Below, one piece after another: positions 11,157 to 23,224 of a stretch of DNA of 64,000 bases. The DNA is taken from positions 74,941,001-75,005,000 of the forward strand of contig CM060895.1 in assembly GCA_030762935.1 (NCBI GenBank), read 5' to 3'. Origin of the DNA: Hymenopus coronatus. Its lineage: Eukaryota > Arthropoda > Insecta > Mantodea > Hymenopodidae. Positions within the stretch are counted from its first letter, which is position 1, and every line of letters begins with the position of its first letter. The notes beneath the pieces are model-generated. The model saw only the letters and a program-made list of their open reading frames with translations, did not search any database and was not told where the DNA came from. The position numbers and the translations under genes are program-made.

Positions 11157-11965
11157 CTGATGTATTCCATTCACATGAATTTCTCTTCAACTCCATAATA
11201 AATTATTGTTAAAAACATATTCTTATATTTCGTGTTAAACATTAGCAGAAATGGTCTTGCCATTTGTTTTCTGGTAAGTAGAAGAGAAATAAGGGAATAC
11301 ACAGGCTAAAGCGATAGTCAAATGTTTCAATGGCTGGTTGCCAAGTGCTTGAAATACGTTTCTTTGCATTGCTAGGAGTTGACAAATTCCCGTATGAGAA
11401 AAATTTAAGATTTTAAAACTGAAACCAATAAGAATGACGAACACCACGAAAAAAATGTATATGGCATATTGTGTGTTTTAACGAGATTTACATTTTTTTT
11501 TGTGTACTAAGTTTTTGTCTATCTCTTACTAGTTATGCAAAATTCAGCACAATTCATCCGTTATAAAAAGGTCATGAGGCTATACTCAGAAAATTCAAGA
11601 CACACATTTTATTTGCCATGTAAGTATCTTTAATGTATGTTGTATTAATCAAAATCATTAGAGTCGTTTTTGAGAAAATCAAAATCTTAAAAGGTTTTTC
11701 CATGTAAAGGACACTTTCGGGTGCGTCAATTTTTCTCAAAATCTTTGTGTCGCAATCCTTGGAGGATACTAAACATGCCAAGTGTGGTATTTTACCGACT
11801 TTATGTTATCGTGATTACTAACACACCGCCCTTTTTCTAAAATTGTTTTTGATTTGCAGGAGACCTTAAAACGTGTAGTTTTGGTGAAATCTTGACATCA
11901 AATTTTTTGGAATGAATTACCTTCTCTATACATTATATTCATAGCACGTACAAGGAAAGTAAGAA
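11157..11965 (+). repeat. Rep-A copy, near complete
   Basis: It starts CTGATGTATTCCATTCACATG, its CA block is reduced to ACACACCG, and its hairpin has eroded to CTCTATACATTATATTCATAG. Confidence 0.75.
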
Positions 11966-13116
11966 ATTCACCATTACTACTTGCTCACGTGGTGTAGGAA
12001 TAAAGGCACGCATACCCTTAGGTTTGTGACTTTAAGTATCAGTGCATATTCCAATACAAATATATAAATAAATAACTCGTACAAAAACGTCACATGGCGT
12101 TCTTTACCGAATGCTATTGTAATGGAGACCCTCCATTGGATTTGTTAATTTAAGGTACAATTTTTACTAAATTATTACCTATCTTTATGGGAATGCTTAT
12201 TGTTAAGTAATTATCCAAAACTGTTAAGTAATTTTCTAAAACGGACATTTAATGGACATAAAATCCGCGCACTGCTTATGAGCTTAAATGCTTCTATGCC
12301 AAATGTTTTCACAGTCGTTGTATAGTGTCAGCTGTTTTTGGATTAATATTGCATTTGATAAAAGTCCTAATAGTTCATCATGCGGAGCGTTTGCTTATGA
12401 ATAAATAATTTGTTTCAACAATATTTTGAAAACTAAAGAATAAGATATTTAAAATAGCTTAAATTAATTAAATTCAATAGCAAATCAATTATTTTGACAT
12501 AAGTAAGTGTAAAATTGCAATGCATCTCAGTATGCTCATTACTCTTTTCATGTGTAAAGCATTATATAAATCTCAGGAAAATATGTACCTAATGTAAGAA
12601 TAAACATGCTCACCTATGTTGCCTTAAAACGTGCCCTTATTACAAATCTCCATTTTCGATAATGCAGTAAAAATAATTATTTTTCTCTACCCCTTATTCA
12701 TAATAGACGGAGGAAATAATTTATTCCATCCAAAGTTTGATTATGAAATTTCACTGAAAATAAGCATTTTGAGGTCGTATGAATAATATTTTTCAAAACA
12801 CCATCAGAGTTGGAGAAAGAGAGAGATATACAGAGGGATAACGACAATAGGACAATTAGAAAAGGAAATATCGAATACATTTGCACGATATTCCTCAAAT
12901 GTTTCTCAACTTTTGATTTTCTCAAAAATATCTGTGACGAATGTGATTAAGATAATTAATATATTTTCCGATAAATAAGATGTGTTCTTAGGCTTTTTGG
13001 AAGTAGCTTCTGAAGTCGTATGCGTGAATTTTGTAAACTTTTGTGTAGTAGATTATAAAGCTTATTACACGAAAAATTCAGATCTCTTTATAAAACACAA
13101 TTTTTGTGACAAACAT
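11966..13116. other. AT-rich unique sequence
   Basis: I see no gene, SINE or Rep-A remnant here. Confidence 0.4.
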
Positions 13117-13970
13117 TTTTATTTTCTCTTATGTACATAATGTATAGGGAAGGTATTGTAATGCACCCAAAAATTCGATACCGATATTTCACCGGAAATA
13201 CATGTTCTGGTTCCCCCTGAGTCGAAAAAAAGCCTTTCTGGAAAAAGGTCCGCGAGTGTGTGTGTGTATTTGGGCAGCATAACTCAAAAACGAAAAGAGC
13301 GTTAAATACCAAACTTTGTATTTGAGTTTGGTATCTTTTAAGGATGCGACACGAATATTTTGAAGAAAATCCCCCCATCCCCAACTACCTTTTACATGGA
13401 ACTTTTTTGGAAAATTTTTATTTTCTCAAAATTGGCTCTAAAGATTTTGATTAAAATATCGTATACTTAAGATATTTACCTGACAAATAATATGTATATT
13501 TTGAATTTCCTGGGAATATCCTCTGATGACTACTTTATTCTGGACAAATTTTACGAATTTTGCATAACTGCTTAACCTTAAGAAATAGGCAAAAACTTAC
13601 CACAAAGAAAGTGTAGAGTACATTAAAACACACAATTAATGTTGTATATTTTTTTTCGAGGATTTGATCGTTTTTGAGATATTCCGATTTTGGTTTCAGC
13701 TTTAAAAAAACTTATAATTTTCATATACTGGAATTTGTCAACTCCTGTGCATACAAACAATGGAACTTCAGCCACATAGCAACCAGCTTTTGATTATCAC
13801 TTTAACCTATGTTACTCCCTTATTTCCCTTCTACTTATATGGAAGCAAGTAATAAGACTATTTCTGCTAATTTTTTCTCGATTAGTATTAAGTAAATAAA
13901 AACATTAGCTTTTTAACAATAATTTGTTGCAGATATGTAGAGAAATTCATGTGGATGGAACATATCAGAC
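13117..13970 (-). repeat. Rep-A copy, near complete
   Basis: The hairpin end TTTTTATTTTCTCTTATGTA, the TG block at 13256-13268 and the far end GTAGAGAAATTCATGTGGATGG are visible. Confidence 0.8.
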
Positions 13971-14238
13971 TTTTTTTCATCATTATGAAAACTTACTTCT
14001 TCAAATTGCTATGTTGCCATTCGTTTGTTTCCGGTAGTCCTACAGAAATAGTCTTCATATACCGACTTGCATTTTAAAAATGTTTCTTCACTTCAACCTC
14101 CGTATTCCTCTTGTAGTAACGAAATTTATAACACCTTCTGCAAACATTTTCCTAAATGAAGTGGAGAGAGGAATAAGTTTTTCTAAGCATAGTTATCACT
14201 ATGAAAAGAGAAAGGCTTGTCAATATAACACAGTCTCA

Positions 14239-14820
14239 TTTTTACGTTTTCTAGCACATATGTACAATGGGCATAGCAGGCAGAGAAGGTACTGTATTCT
14301 ACCCAAAAATTCAATTCCGAGATTTCACCGGAAATGCATGTTTTGATACCCCCAAATCCAAAAAAAAATTGGCAAAATGTCCGTGCTTGTCGGAAACATA
14401 ATTCAAAAATGAAAAGTCGGTTAAGTGCCAAACTTGGCATTTAAGTTCAGTATGTTCCAATGATGTGACAAAGATTTTCAAGAAAATCCCTACATCTTCA
14501 ACTCCCTTTACTTCGATTTTTTCCAAAAAAGGCTGTAATGGTTTTAATTAATTGCACATGTTTAGGATATTTTCATGAAATATATATCTTGAATTTTGTG
14601 GGAAAAGCCTCTGAAAAGCTGTTAATTTTGCATTACTTTTGTAAAACTGGTAAACCGTAAGAGATAGACAAAAACTTACTACACAAAAATTATAGATACC
14701 ATTAAAAACACAATTTATGTAACATGAGTTTTTTTTGTAGAGTTAACCGGTTCTGAGATATTCCTTGTTATTTGATTTCAGTTTTAAACTACTTAAACTT
14801 TTCTCAAAGGTATTTGCGTT
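14239..14820 (-). repeat. Rep-A unit lacking its CTGATG end
   Basis: It runs from a hairpin end (TTTTTACGTTTTCTAGC) to the interior (TTTTCTCAAAGG) and is cut exactly where the next copy begins. Confidence 0.75.
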
Positions 14821-15460
14821 TACTTTCTCTAACACGTGTGCAAAATGTACATAGTAAGTAGAGAAGGTATTGTATTCTACCCAAAATTTCGATACCGAAT
14901 ACTTACTGGAAAACATGTTTGAGACCTCCTGAATAAAAAAAAAAAAATATTTTTTTGGAAAATGCCCATGTGTGTGTGTGCCTGTTTGTGCAGCAAAAAT
15001 CGGTTGAATATCAAATTTGGTATTTCAGTTCAGTATATTTCTAGGATGTGCCACGAAGATTTTCCAAAAGTCTCGCAACCTCCAACTATCCTTTACAAAT
15101 TTTAGATCTTGGTTAATTCTACAAAACGCATCTGACATAAATTGTATGCTTTAACGTTTCCAAGATATTCCTGTTTATTGGTTTCAATTTTAAACCACTT
15201 ACTTTTCTCAAATGGGAAATCATCTTTCATTTCATTCCTTTTCTGTTTTACTCTCTAGTCAAGCAAAGAGAACCGAATTTCAATTGCTTCACCTAGCGAT
15301 CATCTTTTAAATGATCTCGCTTTTCCCTCCTACTTACAATGGAGCAAGTAATAAGACCAATTCTGCTAATGTTTATCTCGATTAGTATGATATAGTTAAA
15401 AATAATGTTTTATAAGAATAGTTTGTGGAACAGCTAGAAAAAGTATTGTAAATGAATTTT
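14821..15460 (-). repeat. Rep-A copy with internal deletion
   Basis: It starts TACTTTCTCTAACACGTGTG, loses about 200 bases in the middle after 15100, and ends near AGCTAGAAAAAGTATTGTAAATG. Confidence 0.75.
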
Positions 15461-16532
15461 TTAATTTTTTGTTTTTTTGTTTTTACTTTTGTGCATTTTG
15501 GAATACATTTTCAATCCCTGAGATAACAGTGCTTATTTGCTGCAAATTTGTATGCCATATTTCATCTAAATTAAAATTATGGCACTAGCATGTGACACCA
15601 AATAAGAAATAAACATTCCTCATTTATCGTTGAAAATATATAATTCTTGAAAATATGAAAAATGTTAAAAAATTTGCAAAAATAAACTTATAAATTTATT
15701 CAAAATTATGTTCAAATGCATTTATTTCACTTTTTAATTCATCAGCTTTCTAAATAATTGTTTAAAAAAGTTCTTGTCCATGAAATTGACTGTTAACATA
15801 CGTAATTAATCACTTAATGCAACTCTGCTGCGTCAATTTATACACAATTATATTACTTAGTACTAATGTCCTATTCCTGAATACATTCTATCTCGTATAT
15901 CGTGAGCGCCTGAGCCACTACCGAATGTGCAGGGTCTACCAGTCAGCTAAGTGCAGATTTTGTGCTATTTGGCCGCTCTTAACAATAGCACAGCGAACAC
16001 AATAACCACGTAAATAAAGCTTTATTACATCATTTCCATGCAGTTGAGTAGTACAGCAGTACAGCAGTTGCAGTGCGGTAGTTTCGCAACCTGGGTCACG
16101 GGACGTATATCAGGGTCTGACGTTTGTCCGGTCGGGTAGTCAAAAAGTAAAGAGTGCTTAGAGTGAATAAGATGATAGTTAAGACAGTTAACAGATTATA
16201 GTTGACAGTGATTCAAGTGTGACATATTACGTTGAGCATCTTAGCGGAAAATTAGGGGTACTTTTCATAACAAAATGTATCGTATTTGTTACAATATTTA
16301 TCATCTACTTATGTGAAATAACTCTTGAAAACGCATAATTGCTTAATACTTTGAAGTCAATTAAATTCCAGTAACACAACAATCAGGATTCCTGAAAATG
16401 TATTTATTAGAAGATAAAATTGCAAGTAAATAATTTTCCAAATTCATTAATTGTAAACAGACCCAGTGTTATAGATAGAACATCGTGGTAGCATTTAAAG
16501 ATATGACACTATATCTACTTGGCCTCTCGTCC
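15461..16532. other. Unassigned sequence
   Basis: Mostly AT-rich. 15900-16160 is GC-richer, with three CAG(T)ACAGCAGT-like words at 16050-16070, but carries no supported gene. Confidence 0.35.
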
Positions 16533-17085
16533 ATTTTTAATCTTCTGTGTCATGCACATTAAATGTACATAGGGGATAGAAAAGTTATTGTATTCCACCC
16601 AAAATTTGACACCTAGATATAGATGATACATGTTTAGAGGATCTGTGAATCAAAAAGATTTATAAAAACGTCCTAGTATGTGTGTATGCATCTGCGAAAA
16701 GTGGGTTAAATATCAACTTGACACCAAGATTTTAAAAGAGAATCCCCATCGCTAAGCTTTACATGGAAGATTTTTCGAAATATTCGATTTTTCTCAAAAG
16801 TGGTTAATATACCATTTAAGATATTTACAAGACAGATGAAATGTATGTATTGCATTTTCTAAAAATAGCTTCTAAAGTGTTCTTCATTCTAGATACATTT
16901 TATACAACTAGTAAACTATAAGAGATAAACAAAATCTTATTACACAAAAATATATATCTCGTTAAAGTACCAATTTATATCCAGTACAATTTTTTAAGTG
17001 AACAATTTTTAGATATTTCTTATTAGTGGTTTAAAATCTCCAATACTTATATTTTTCTTAAACAGTAAATTGTTACTATTCGTTT
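16533..17085 (-). repeat. Rep-A unit lacking its CTGATG end
   Basis: Its hairpin region is degraded (GTACATAGGGGATAGAAAAG). It breaks off at ATTCGTTTC, where the next copy starts. Confidence 0.7.
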
Positions 17086-17915
17086 CTTACTTTCTCTAGT
17101 ATATAGAATAAGTAGGGAAGATATTGTAGTCCGCTCAAAAATTCGATTTCAGCGGAAATACATGTTTTGAGACTTCCTAAATCCAAAAAAGTTTGTGTGT
17201 GTCTACCAGTCTGTCTGTGTCTGCCAGTCTGTCTGTGAACAGCATAACTCAAAAACGAAAATTCAGATAAATGCAAAACTTAGTATTTCAGTTTTGCAGG
17301 TTCCAAGGATGCGATACGGAGATTTCTAAGATAATAATTCAGCACTAAATTATCCTTTACATGGAAATATTTTCCAAATTTTTCATTTTCTGAAAAATGC
17401 CTATAGTGATTTTGATTAAAATACCGTATGTTTAAGATGTTCTTTCATAGTAAGTAAAATGTATACCTTAAATTTTATGGGAAAAGCCTCTAAAGCTAAC
17501 TTCATTAGAAATGAATTTTGCATAGCTTACTACACGAAAATAATGTCCTTGTTAAACCACACAATGCCAGATACATTTTTTGCGGAATCTCCAATCACCG
17601 AGATATTTCTTGTTATTGGTTTACATTTTCCGATGATTATATTTTTCTCAAATGTGTGCGTCATTTCGTTTAGATATTTATTTATATTTTACTACTAGAG
17701 AACCGAATTTTAATATCATTACACAGCAGCCCGCTCTTAAAAGCTTTGACTATGGCTTTAGCCTAGTGCATTCCCTTATAAGGTTATCGGCAAGGCAATA
17801 TTCATAAAAGCATTTCTGCTAATGCTTATTTCAATTAGCATGAAGTAAATCTAAGCTTTTATAAGAATAGTTTGCTGCAGGATAGGTAGAAAAAGTAATG
17901 AGAGTATAATTTATC
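17086..17915 (-). repeat. Rep-A copy, near complete
   Basis: TTACTTTCTCTAGTATATAG, the CTGTCTGTG block at 17210-17235 and GATAGGTAGAAAAAGTAATG are present. Confidence 0.75.
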
Positions 17916-18049
17916 ATAATTATTTTTTCTCAGAAGTATTGGAGATTATTTGAGACGACAGCGAACAAATTAAATAAGTTCATCTGCGTTGTTTGGCAGT
18001 TAAAGCTACAGTATGATGCTGCCCCACCTTTCTTCCAAAGTGACTACCG

Positions 18050-18290
18050 CCTGACTTTAAAGTTTGCGGTTGGAAACCAGCCCTCGCTGTTACCAAATCT
18101 TCCACTTACTGGTTGGTGCCTTAACTGAGCCGCGATTCTTGACTTACGAGCAATGTCTCTAGGAAACAGATTTTGCAACGTTGCCTCTCGCCCCTAGTAC
18201 TAGTTCGTCTTTTGTTTGCTAATGGTTATTGCCCAGTGGAAGGGGGAAGGCGGTCCTGTTTGAGGGCCATCATATTTTGGAGAAAACTAT
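18050..18290. repeat. Dispersed repeat shared with 55110-55355
   Basis: GGTTGGAAACC, TCTTCCACTTACT, TTGCCTCTCGCCC..CTAGTAC and TATTGCCCAGTGG occur in order in both places. The reverse strand carries a faint B-box-like GTCAAGAATCGC, so it may be an old SINE on the minus strand. The family is not recognised. Confidence 0.65.
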
Positions 18291-18387
18291 GCTAGAATTG
18301 TGTGTCATTGCTTTCTAGACAGGTTCAAGACATTGCGATGCGGAGGAAAACATTCCTATTACTTATGAGAATAAGTATTCTATTTTC

Positions 18388-18826
18388 ATAGCAGTTCCGA
18401 AAATAACTCTTCAAAGTATTATCTACTTCCTGCTAATAATGTATTATACTTTTTGATGAAGTACTTCAAGTTACATTTATCTTTAATTCAAGACTTAACT
18501 TAACATAAGTGTTTGCCAGTTATATAATATATAGGATATATGATATTGTAATCAATATAAACAGTCTCACAATATATCTATCACGTAAGATTTTTTCTTT
18601 CTCTCCTTCGCATCGCTCATAGATGAAGTTTGGATGCATCTATTCACATTATGAATCAATGCAGTAGTCAAAAAGAGTGGACAAAAGCCAACTAGGCCAA
18701 AGCTGGGCCATCTGCATGAAAGGTCATTAAATATGCAGTTTTACGACTTTTTAATCTTGAATGACGATTTTCGCTTCATGAAATTATTTTGCAATGATCT
18801 AGAAAATTGTATAGTGAATTCTTCTC
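18388..18826 (+). repeat. Local duplication, left copy
   Basis: It shares CATAGATGAAGTTTGGATGC, CTATTCACATTATGAATCAA, GTGGACAAAAGCCAAC and AATGATCTAGAAAATTGTAT with the right copy at 19673-20165, in the same orientation. No coding potential was seen. Confidence 0.75.
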
Positions 18827-19672
18827 TTTTTACTTTCTGTAGCGCATATGTACAATGTACATTTTAGGTAGAGAAAATATTACATTCCACCCAAACATTC
18901 GATACCGGGATTTCACTGAAAATACACTTTTAGGGGCCACTGTATAAAATAAGCACTTTTGGAAAGAGGTTCATGTGTGTGTCCGTGTATCTGTGAATAC
19001 GATAACTCAAAAACAAAGAGTCAGTTGGATACCAAACTTGGTATTGAAGTTTAGAATCTTACAGGAATGCGAAGAAGATTTTGAGAATAATCTCGCTCAC
19101 CCAAAACAACCTTTACATAGAAATATTCTCGAAAATTTGTTTTCTCAAAAATTATTGTAACGATTTTGATTAAAATACCGTACATTAAAGATATTTACAT
19201 GGCAAATAAAATGTATACCTTAATTTCCTGGGAATAGTCTCTGAAGACATCTTCATTCTGGATGACTTTTGCATAACTGGTAAACCGTAAGAGATGCACA
19301 AAAACTTAATACTCACACAGTTAAAACACACAATTTATGTCAAATACCTTTTTTTTTGTGGAGTTGACCATTTCCGAAATATTTTTTGGTGTTGGTTTCA
19401 GTTTTAAAATAAGCTAACTTTTCTCACACGGGAGTTTGCCAACTCCTGACCAAGTAAAGAAACGGATTTCAGTCACATGGCAGACAGTTTTTAAAATATT
19501 TGACTATCGCTTTAGTCTAGTGTATGCCCTTATTTCCGCTCTACTTACAAGGAAGCAAGTAATACGACCATTCCATTATTCTCGATTAGCATAAGTAGAT
19601 AGAAGAATAAGTTTTTAACAATACTTTGTTACAGAGTGTAGTGAAATTCGTGCGAATGAAACACATCCGATT
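18827..19672 (-). repeat. Rep-A copy, complete, between two copies of a host segment
   Basis: TTTTACTTTCTGTAGCGCAT begins it and GTGCGAATGAAACACATCCG ends it. The flanking segments 18388-18826 and 19673-20165 are duplicates of each other. Confidence 0.8.
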
Positions 19673-20165
19673 TTTCATAGCTATTCTGCAAATAAGCCAA
19701 ACTGTTATTTATTTCCTGTTAATAATTTATTAAACGCTGTCATAATAACACTTTAAGAGACATTATATTTAATTAAAAACGTGAAGTATTTGGAAGAATT
19801 TCCAGCACATTTACAAAATTCAAGATGGCAATTCAATACTTTTTGATTGCAAATAAAATATTATGGCTAAATATTAGTGTTTTTCATTTATGGAATATAT
19901 TCGATATGCAATATTATAAACAGTCTTATAGTGCTCACATATGATTTTCTATTCCTTCGCTCCTTCAGATCACTCATAGATGAAGTTTAGATGCATCTAT
20001 TCACATTATGAATCAATACAGTAGTCAAAAGAGTGGACAAAAGCCAACGAGGTCAAAGCTGGGCCATGTGCAGGAAAGGTCATGGACTGGCTAACCTTTC
20101 CGATTTTTTAAAGCTTGAATGAAATTATTTTACAATGATCTAGAAAATTGTATGGCGAATTCTTC
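19673..20165 (+). repeat. Local duplication, right copy
   Basis: It is a direct repeat of 18388-18826, separated from it only by one Rep-A copy. It ends GAATTCTTCTCC followed by TTTTACTT, the first bases of the Rep-A hairpin end. Confidence 0.75.
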
Positions 20166-20493
20166 TCCTTTTACTTCGTATAATTGCAATTTTGTAAACT
20201 TTGTGACACTCCTAATTATGAATATAACGTCTTCTGACATTTCTTTCATAGATATCGAACGACGTTATATTTTTTATTTGCTTAACCTCTTAACAGCCCT
20301 TCACATTCTGAAAATTCTTTATAGCGTGAAGTATCTTTTAGTAATAAAAAAACTTTTGGAATAGTGTAGGAATAATTTTGTATTATCACAAATGAAATGT
20401 TACACTTCTATATCTTCTCTTAGGTCCCGTAGGTATTTAATAACATAAATGTTAAACATTTTTCATACTAAGAAAACCCTTAATATCGATATA

Positions 20494-20802
20494 CCAGGTT
20501 GCCCAACTCTCCACATTTAACAAGTGCAGATATTCTTTCGTGCATTAAAAGAGCTGCAGAACTCAACGGGGCTGTTAAAACCCCGCCAGTGGAGAACAAC
20601 CAAGAGATACCTTCGTTTTACCCTCCTCAGTGAAAGCGACTCGCCTCACCATCACCGCGGTAAGAAAGGGGAGTAAAACGGTTATTCAACCAGTTCCCCA
20701 CATACCGGCTTTAACTTAAAATAGTCCTTTTGAGTTCTGCAACTCTTTTAGGGTTCAAAGGAATATCTGCATAAGCCAAAATGGAACAGTTGGGCCTCCT
20801 AG
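20494..20802. mobile_element. MITE with about 70-base terminal inverted repeats
   Basis: The element starts CCAGGTTGCCCAACT and ends AGTTGGGCCTCCTAG. The inverted repeats run about 70 bases each and share blocks such as GCAGATATTC and TTGCAGAACTCA. It is flanked by the 4-base duplication TATA (20490-20493 and 20803-20806). The interior is GC-richer and non-coding. The size of about 309 bp and the TA-rich target fit a non-autonomous DNA transposon; the superfamily is not assigned. Confidence 0.7.
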
Positions 20803-21235
20803 TATAACAAAATAACACTGGTGTATTTGAGGATTCTCCACTCCCAAATACAGTTTGAGATTAGGATACGTCTGCAACCATCAAGTAGGTCGCGCCGTAA
20901 ATCACTCGCCTCTCTCCTAGACGGCCCGGGTTCGATCCCAATCTACCGCATGTGAGATTTGTAATAGACAAAGCGGCGATGAGGCGTGTTTTCTCCGGGT
21001 TCTCCGGCCATCACATTCCACCGGTGCTCCATCTTCATTCCATGTATCATCAGCAGTGCCATAAGTATCAAAAGCGGGCGTTAAATACAATAAAAAGATC
21101 AAGTAACCTATTCTTCTCTACCTGGTGTAACAAAATAACACTATTGTATATAAGGATTCTCCACTCCCAGGCTACCAAGTGATACATTTTGAATTTGGGA
21201 TACAGTTTGCAACCATCAAGTAAACTATTCTTCTC
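20803..21235 (+). repeat. Tandem duplication of about 100-120 bp, first unit split by a SINE
   Basis: AACAAAATAACACT, AGGATTCTCCACTCCCA and GCAACCATCAAGTA occur in both 20803-20887 (continuing at 21106-21120 as ACCTATTCTTCTC) and 21127-21235 (AACTATTCTTCTC). The SINE 20888-21097 sits inside the first unit. Confidence 0.75.
20888..21097 (+). mobile_element. tRNA-derived SINE with 8-base target duplication
   Basis: It has a tRNA-like head with B box GGGTTCGATCCC, a body TCTCCGGGTTCTCCGGCC, and a tail AAAGCGGGCGTTAAATAC plus A-run. It is flanked by ATCAAGTA at 20880-20887 and 21098-21105. It belongs to the same family as the pieces at 9833, 30781 and 35529. Confidence 0.8.
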
Positions 21236-21404
21236 AGTTATAGGTTGAATAATAAAGTGTATATCTTTACCTAATTGTTTAGCGTTCATAAGTAAACAAT
21301 TATTTTATAAGAGCTGTTAAAGTATTTTTGATATTGGCAAAACTACCATAAGCATATTATATTGCTTAAGTAGACCCGATTTTGTATTATTTTCCTCTGT
21401 CTTC

Positions 21405-21520
21405 CGTTGAATTCAGATTACCTTAAAACATATCTTTTAGTACAATTTCGGTATCGACATTTTAGGAAAAATGCAATACCTTCTCTAGTTATTGCGTAAA
21501 TGGTAGGGAACAATAAAAAG
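21405..21520 (+). repeat. Rep-A hairpin-end fragment
   Basis: TTTCGGTATCGACATTTTAG, AATACCTTCTCTAG and a decayed hairpin give the terminal 110 bases only. Confidence 0.55.
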
Positions 21521-22090
21521 GTCCTCGTGAGCGCGTAATGTCTGTCTGTGAAGAGCATGGCTTGAAAATCTTTGTGTTGCATCCTTGGAAACACCCACAT
21601 TTGGTTTTAGCTATTTTCGTTTTTAAGAAAATTCTCACCATAACTTACCTTTTATATGAAAAATGTGTAGTTATTTTGTACTTCCCCAAAAATGTTTCCA
21701 ACGATTTTTATTAAAATGCAATATGTTTAAGATATTTGAATGAAAGTTTTCTTGTGAATAGTCTATGAAGTCCCCTTCATTCTTCTGAATTACACTTATA
21801 TAATCGATAAAGCATAAAATGCAGTAAAGAATGTATTACGCAAAAATGTGCAATTCGTTAAAGCATACGGCTCATGTCAAAGTGATTTTCCCCCCTTTCC
21901 TTGTAGTTTAATGGTAGTCCATATCGAACGATTAATCGAATAATATGCATTCGAGCCCGGGTTCCATGCAGCTTAATGCTATCCGACATCCGTCTTCTCA
22001 GGATAACGGAAAAACCTGGAAAAAACGTTATTTGTGTAACTGACAATAACCGAGAGTCGAACTAGGAATCTCTTTGATATTCTTTGTTAT
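21521..22090 (-). repeat. Rep-A unit, scrambled and truncated, split by a SINE
   Basis: CTGTCTGTGAAGAGCATGG is followed by a short opposite-strand piece (ATCCTTGGAAACACC), then internal blocks up to 21885. After the SINE it resumes with GATATTCTTTGTTA and stops where the next copy starts. Confidence 0.5.
21886..22068 (-). mobile_element. SINE inserted in a Rep-A fragment
   Basis: The minus strand reads GTTCGACTCTCGG (B-box like), then TTATCCTGAGAAGACGGATG, matching the body of the SINE at 4606. It splits a truncated Rep-A copy, so it is younger than that copy. Confidence 0.6.
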
Positions 22091-22862
22091 TTTTACTGTC
22101 TGCACACGTAGTATGTACATAGTGTATAGAGAAAGTATTATATTTCAACCAAAAATTTAATATCGAAATTTCACTGGAAATGTATATTTTGAGATCCCCG
22201 TAGTAAACTGGACAACATAGCTTAAAAACTAAAAGAGCGTTAAATATAACTAATATTTAAGTTTGGTATCTTCCAAGGACGCGGCACGAAGATTTTCAAG
22301 AAGATCCCCCACCCCCAACTACCCATTACATGGAGACATTTTGGAAAGTTTTGATTTTCTCAAAAATGGATGTAAGATGTTTACATGGAAAATAAAATGC
22401 ATTTCTTGAATTTTCTGGGAATAGCCTCTGAAAAATTCTTTATTTTGAATGAATTTTGCGAAATTTTACATAACTGGTAAACCGTAAGAGATAGACAAAA
22501 ACTTTCTGCACAAAATATGTAGAACTCATTGAAATACACAGTTTATGCCATATACATGTTTTCGTAGCATTTATAATTTTTAAGATGTTCCTTGTTTTAA
22601 TATTTCACATACGGGAGTTTGTCAACTCCTGGTTGGCAAAGGCAAAGAAAGGCAAAGAAATGGATTTCATCCATATAGCAGCCGCTTTTAAAATTTTGTA
22701 CTATCTTTTAGCCAAGTGTATTCCCTTATTTCCTTTCTACTTACAAGAAACTTTTCTGTTGTTTATCTCGATTAGCGTGAAGTAGATAGAAGAATAAGCT
22801 TTCTACAATATTTTTTCTCTACACCTCTGTAACAGTCATGTGAATGGAACACGACAGATTTT
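22091..22862 (-). repeat. Rep-A copy lacking the TG block
   Basis: It has TTTTTACTGTCTGCACACG, the hairpin ACGTAGTATGTACATAGTGT, and the end CAGTCATGTGAATGGAACACG. The TG microsatellite region is deleted near 22205. Confidence 0.75.
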
Positions 22863-22983
22863 TAAAATTCTTTCTCAAATATAATTTCTGTTCATTTATG
22901 TGCGATGTCATTGCCCTGGTGTATGTTGCAAGAATGGGTGATAAACGCTACTAATTATCTCTGGAGCAACAGTGGACCAGTAG

Positions 22984-23145
22984 GAAAAACATGCGGTGTA
23001 CCTCGAAGAAGATAATATTGTTCTACGGGTTCCTATTAGCAAGTATGTTTTTCCCCGACCACAGACGTCATCCGCACAGCGAGCGTTTATAACGGCTCTG
23101 TTGCAGCGGAAGTTATCATTGCACTACAACACCTTGCGAACAGAG
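22984..23145 (+). CDS. Weak exon candidate ending at a consensus donor
   Basis: An open frame of 54 codons (EKHAVYLEEDNIVLRVPISK..LHYNTLRTE) follows a TAG and ends exactly at GAG|GTAAGT (GT at 23146). It lies in a 0.9 kb stretch between Rep-A copies. No clear acceptor was found; CAACAG at about 22972 would add a stop in this frame. It may be a fragment of a mobile-element protein or a chance frame. Confidence 0.15.
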
Positions 23146-23224
23146 GTAAGTGGTTTCAGTTTGTTAAACATTACAATGCTTTTCGGTGGCATGTTTTAGA
23201 ATTACATACTCATTTACATGAAAT

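Noticed and set aside
10823..11170. A 115-codon open frame on the minus strand
   Set aside because: It runs into the CTGATG end of a Rep-A copy, has no signal, domain or low-complexity logic, and has no splice or promoter context. Chance is the simplest explanation.
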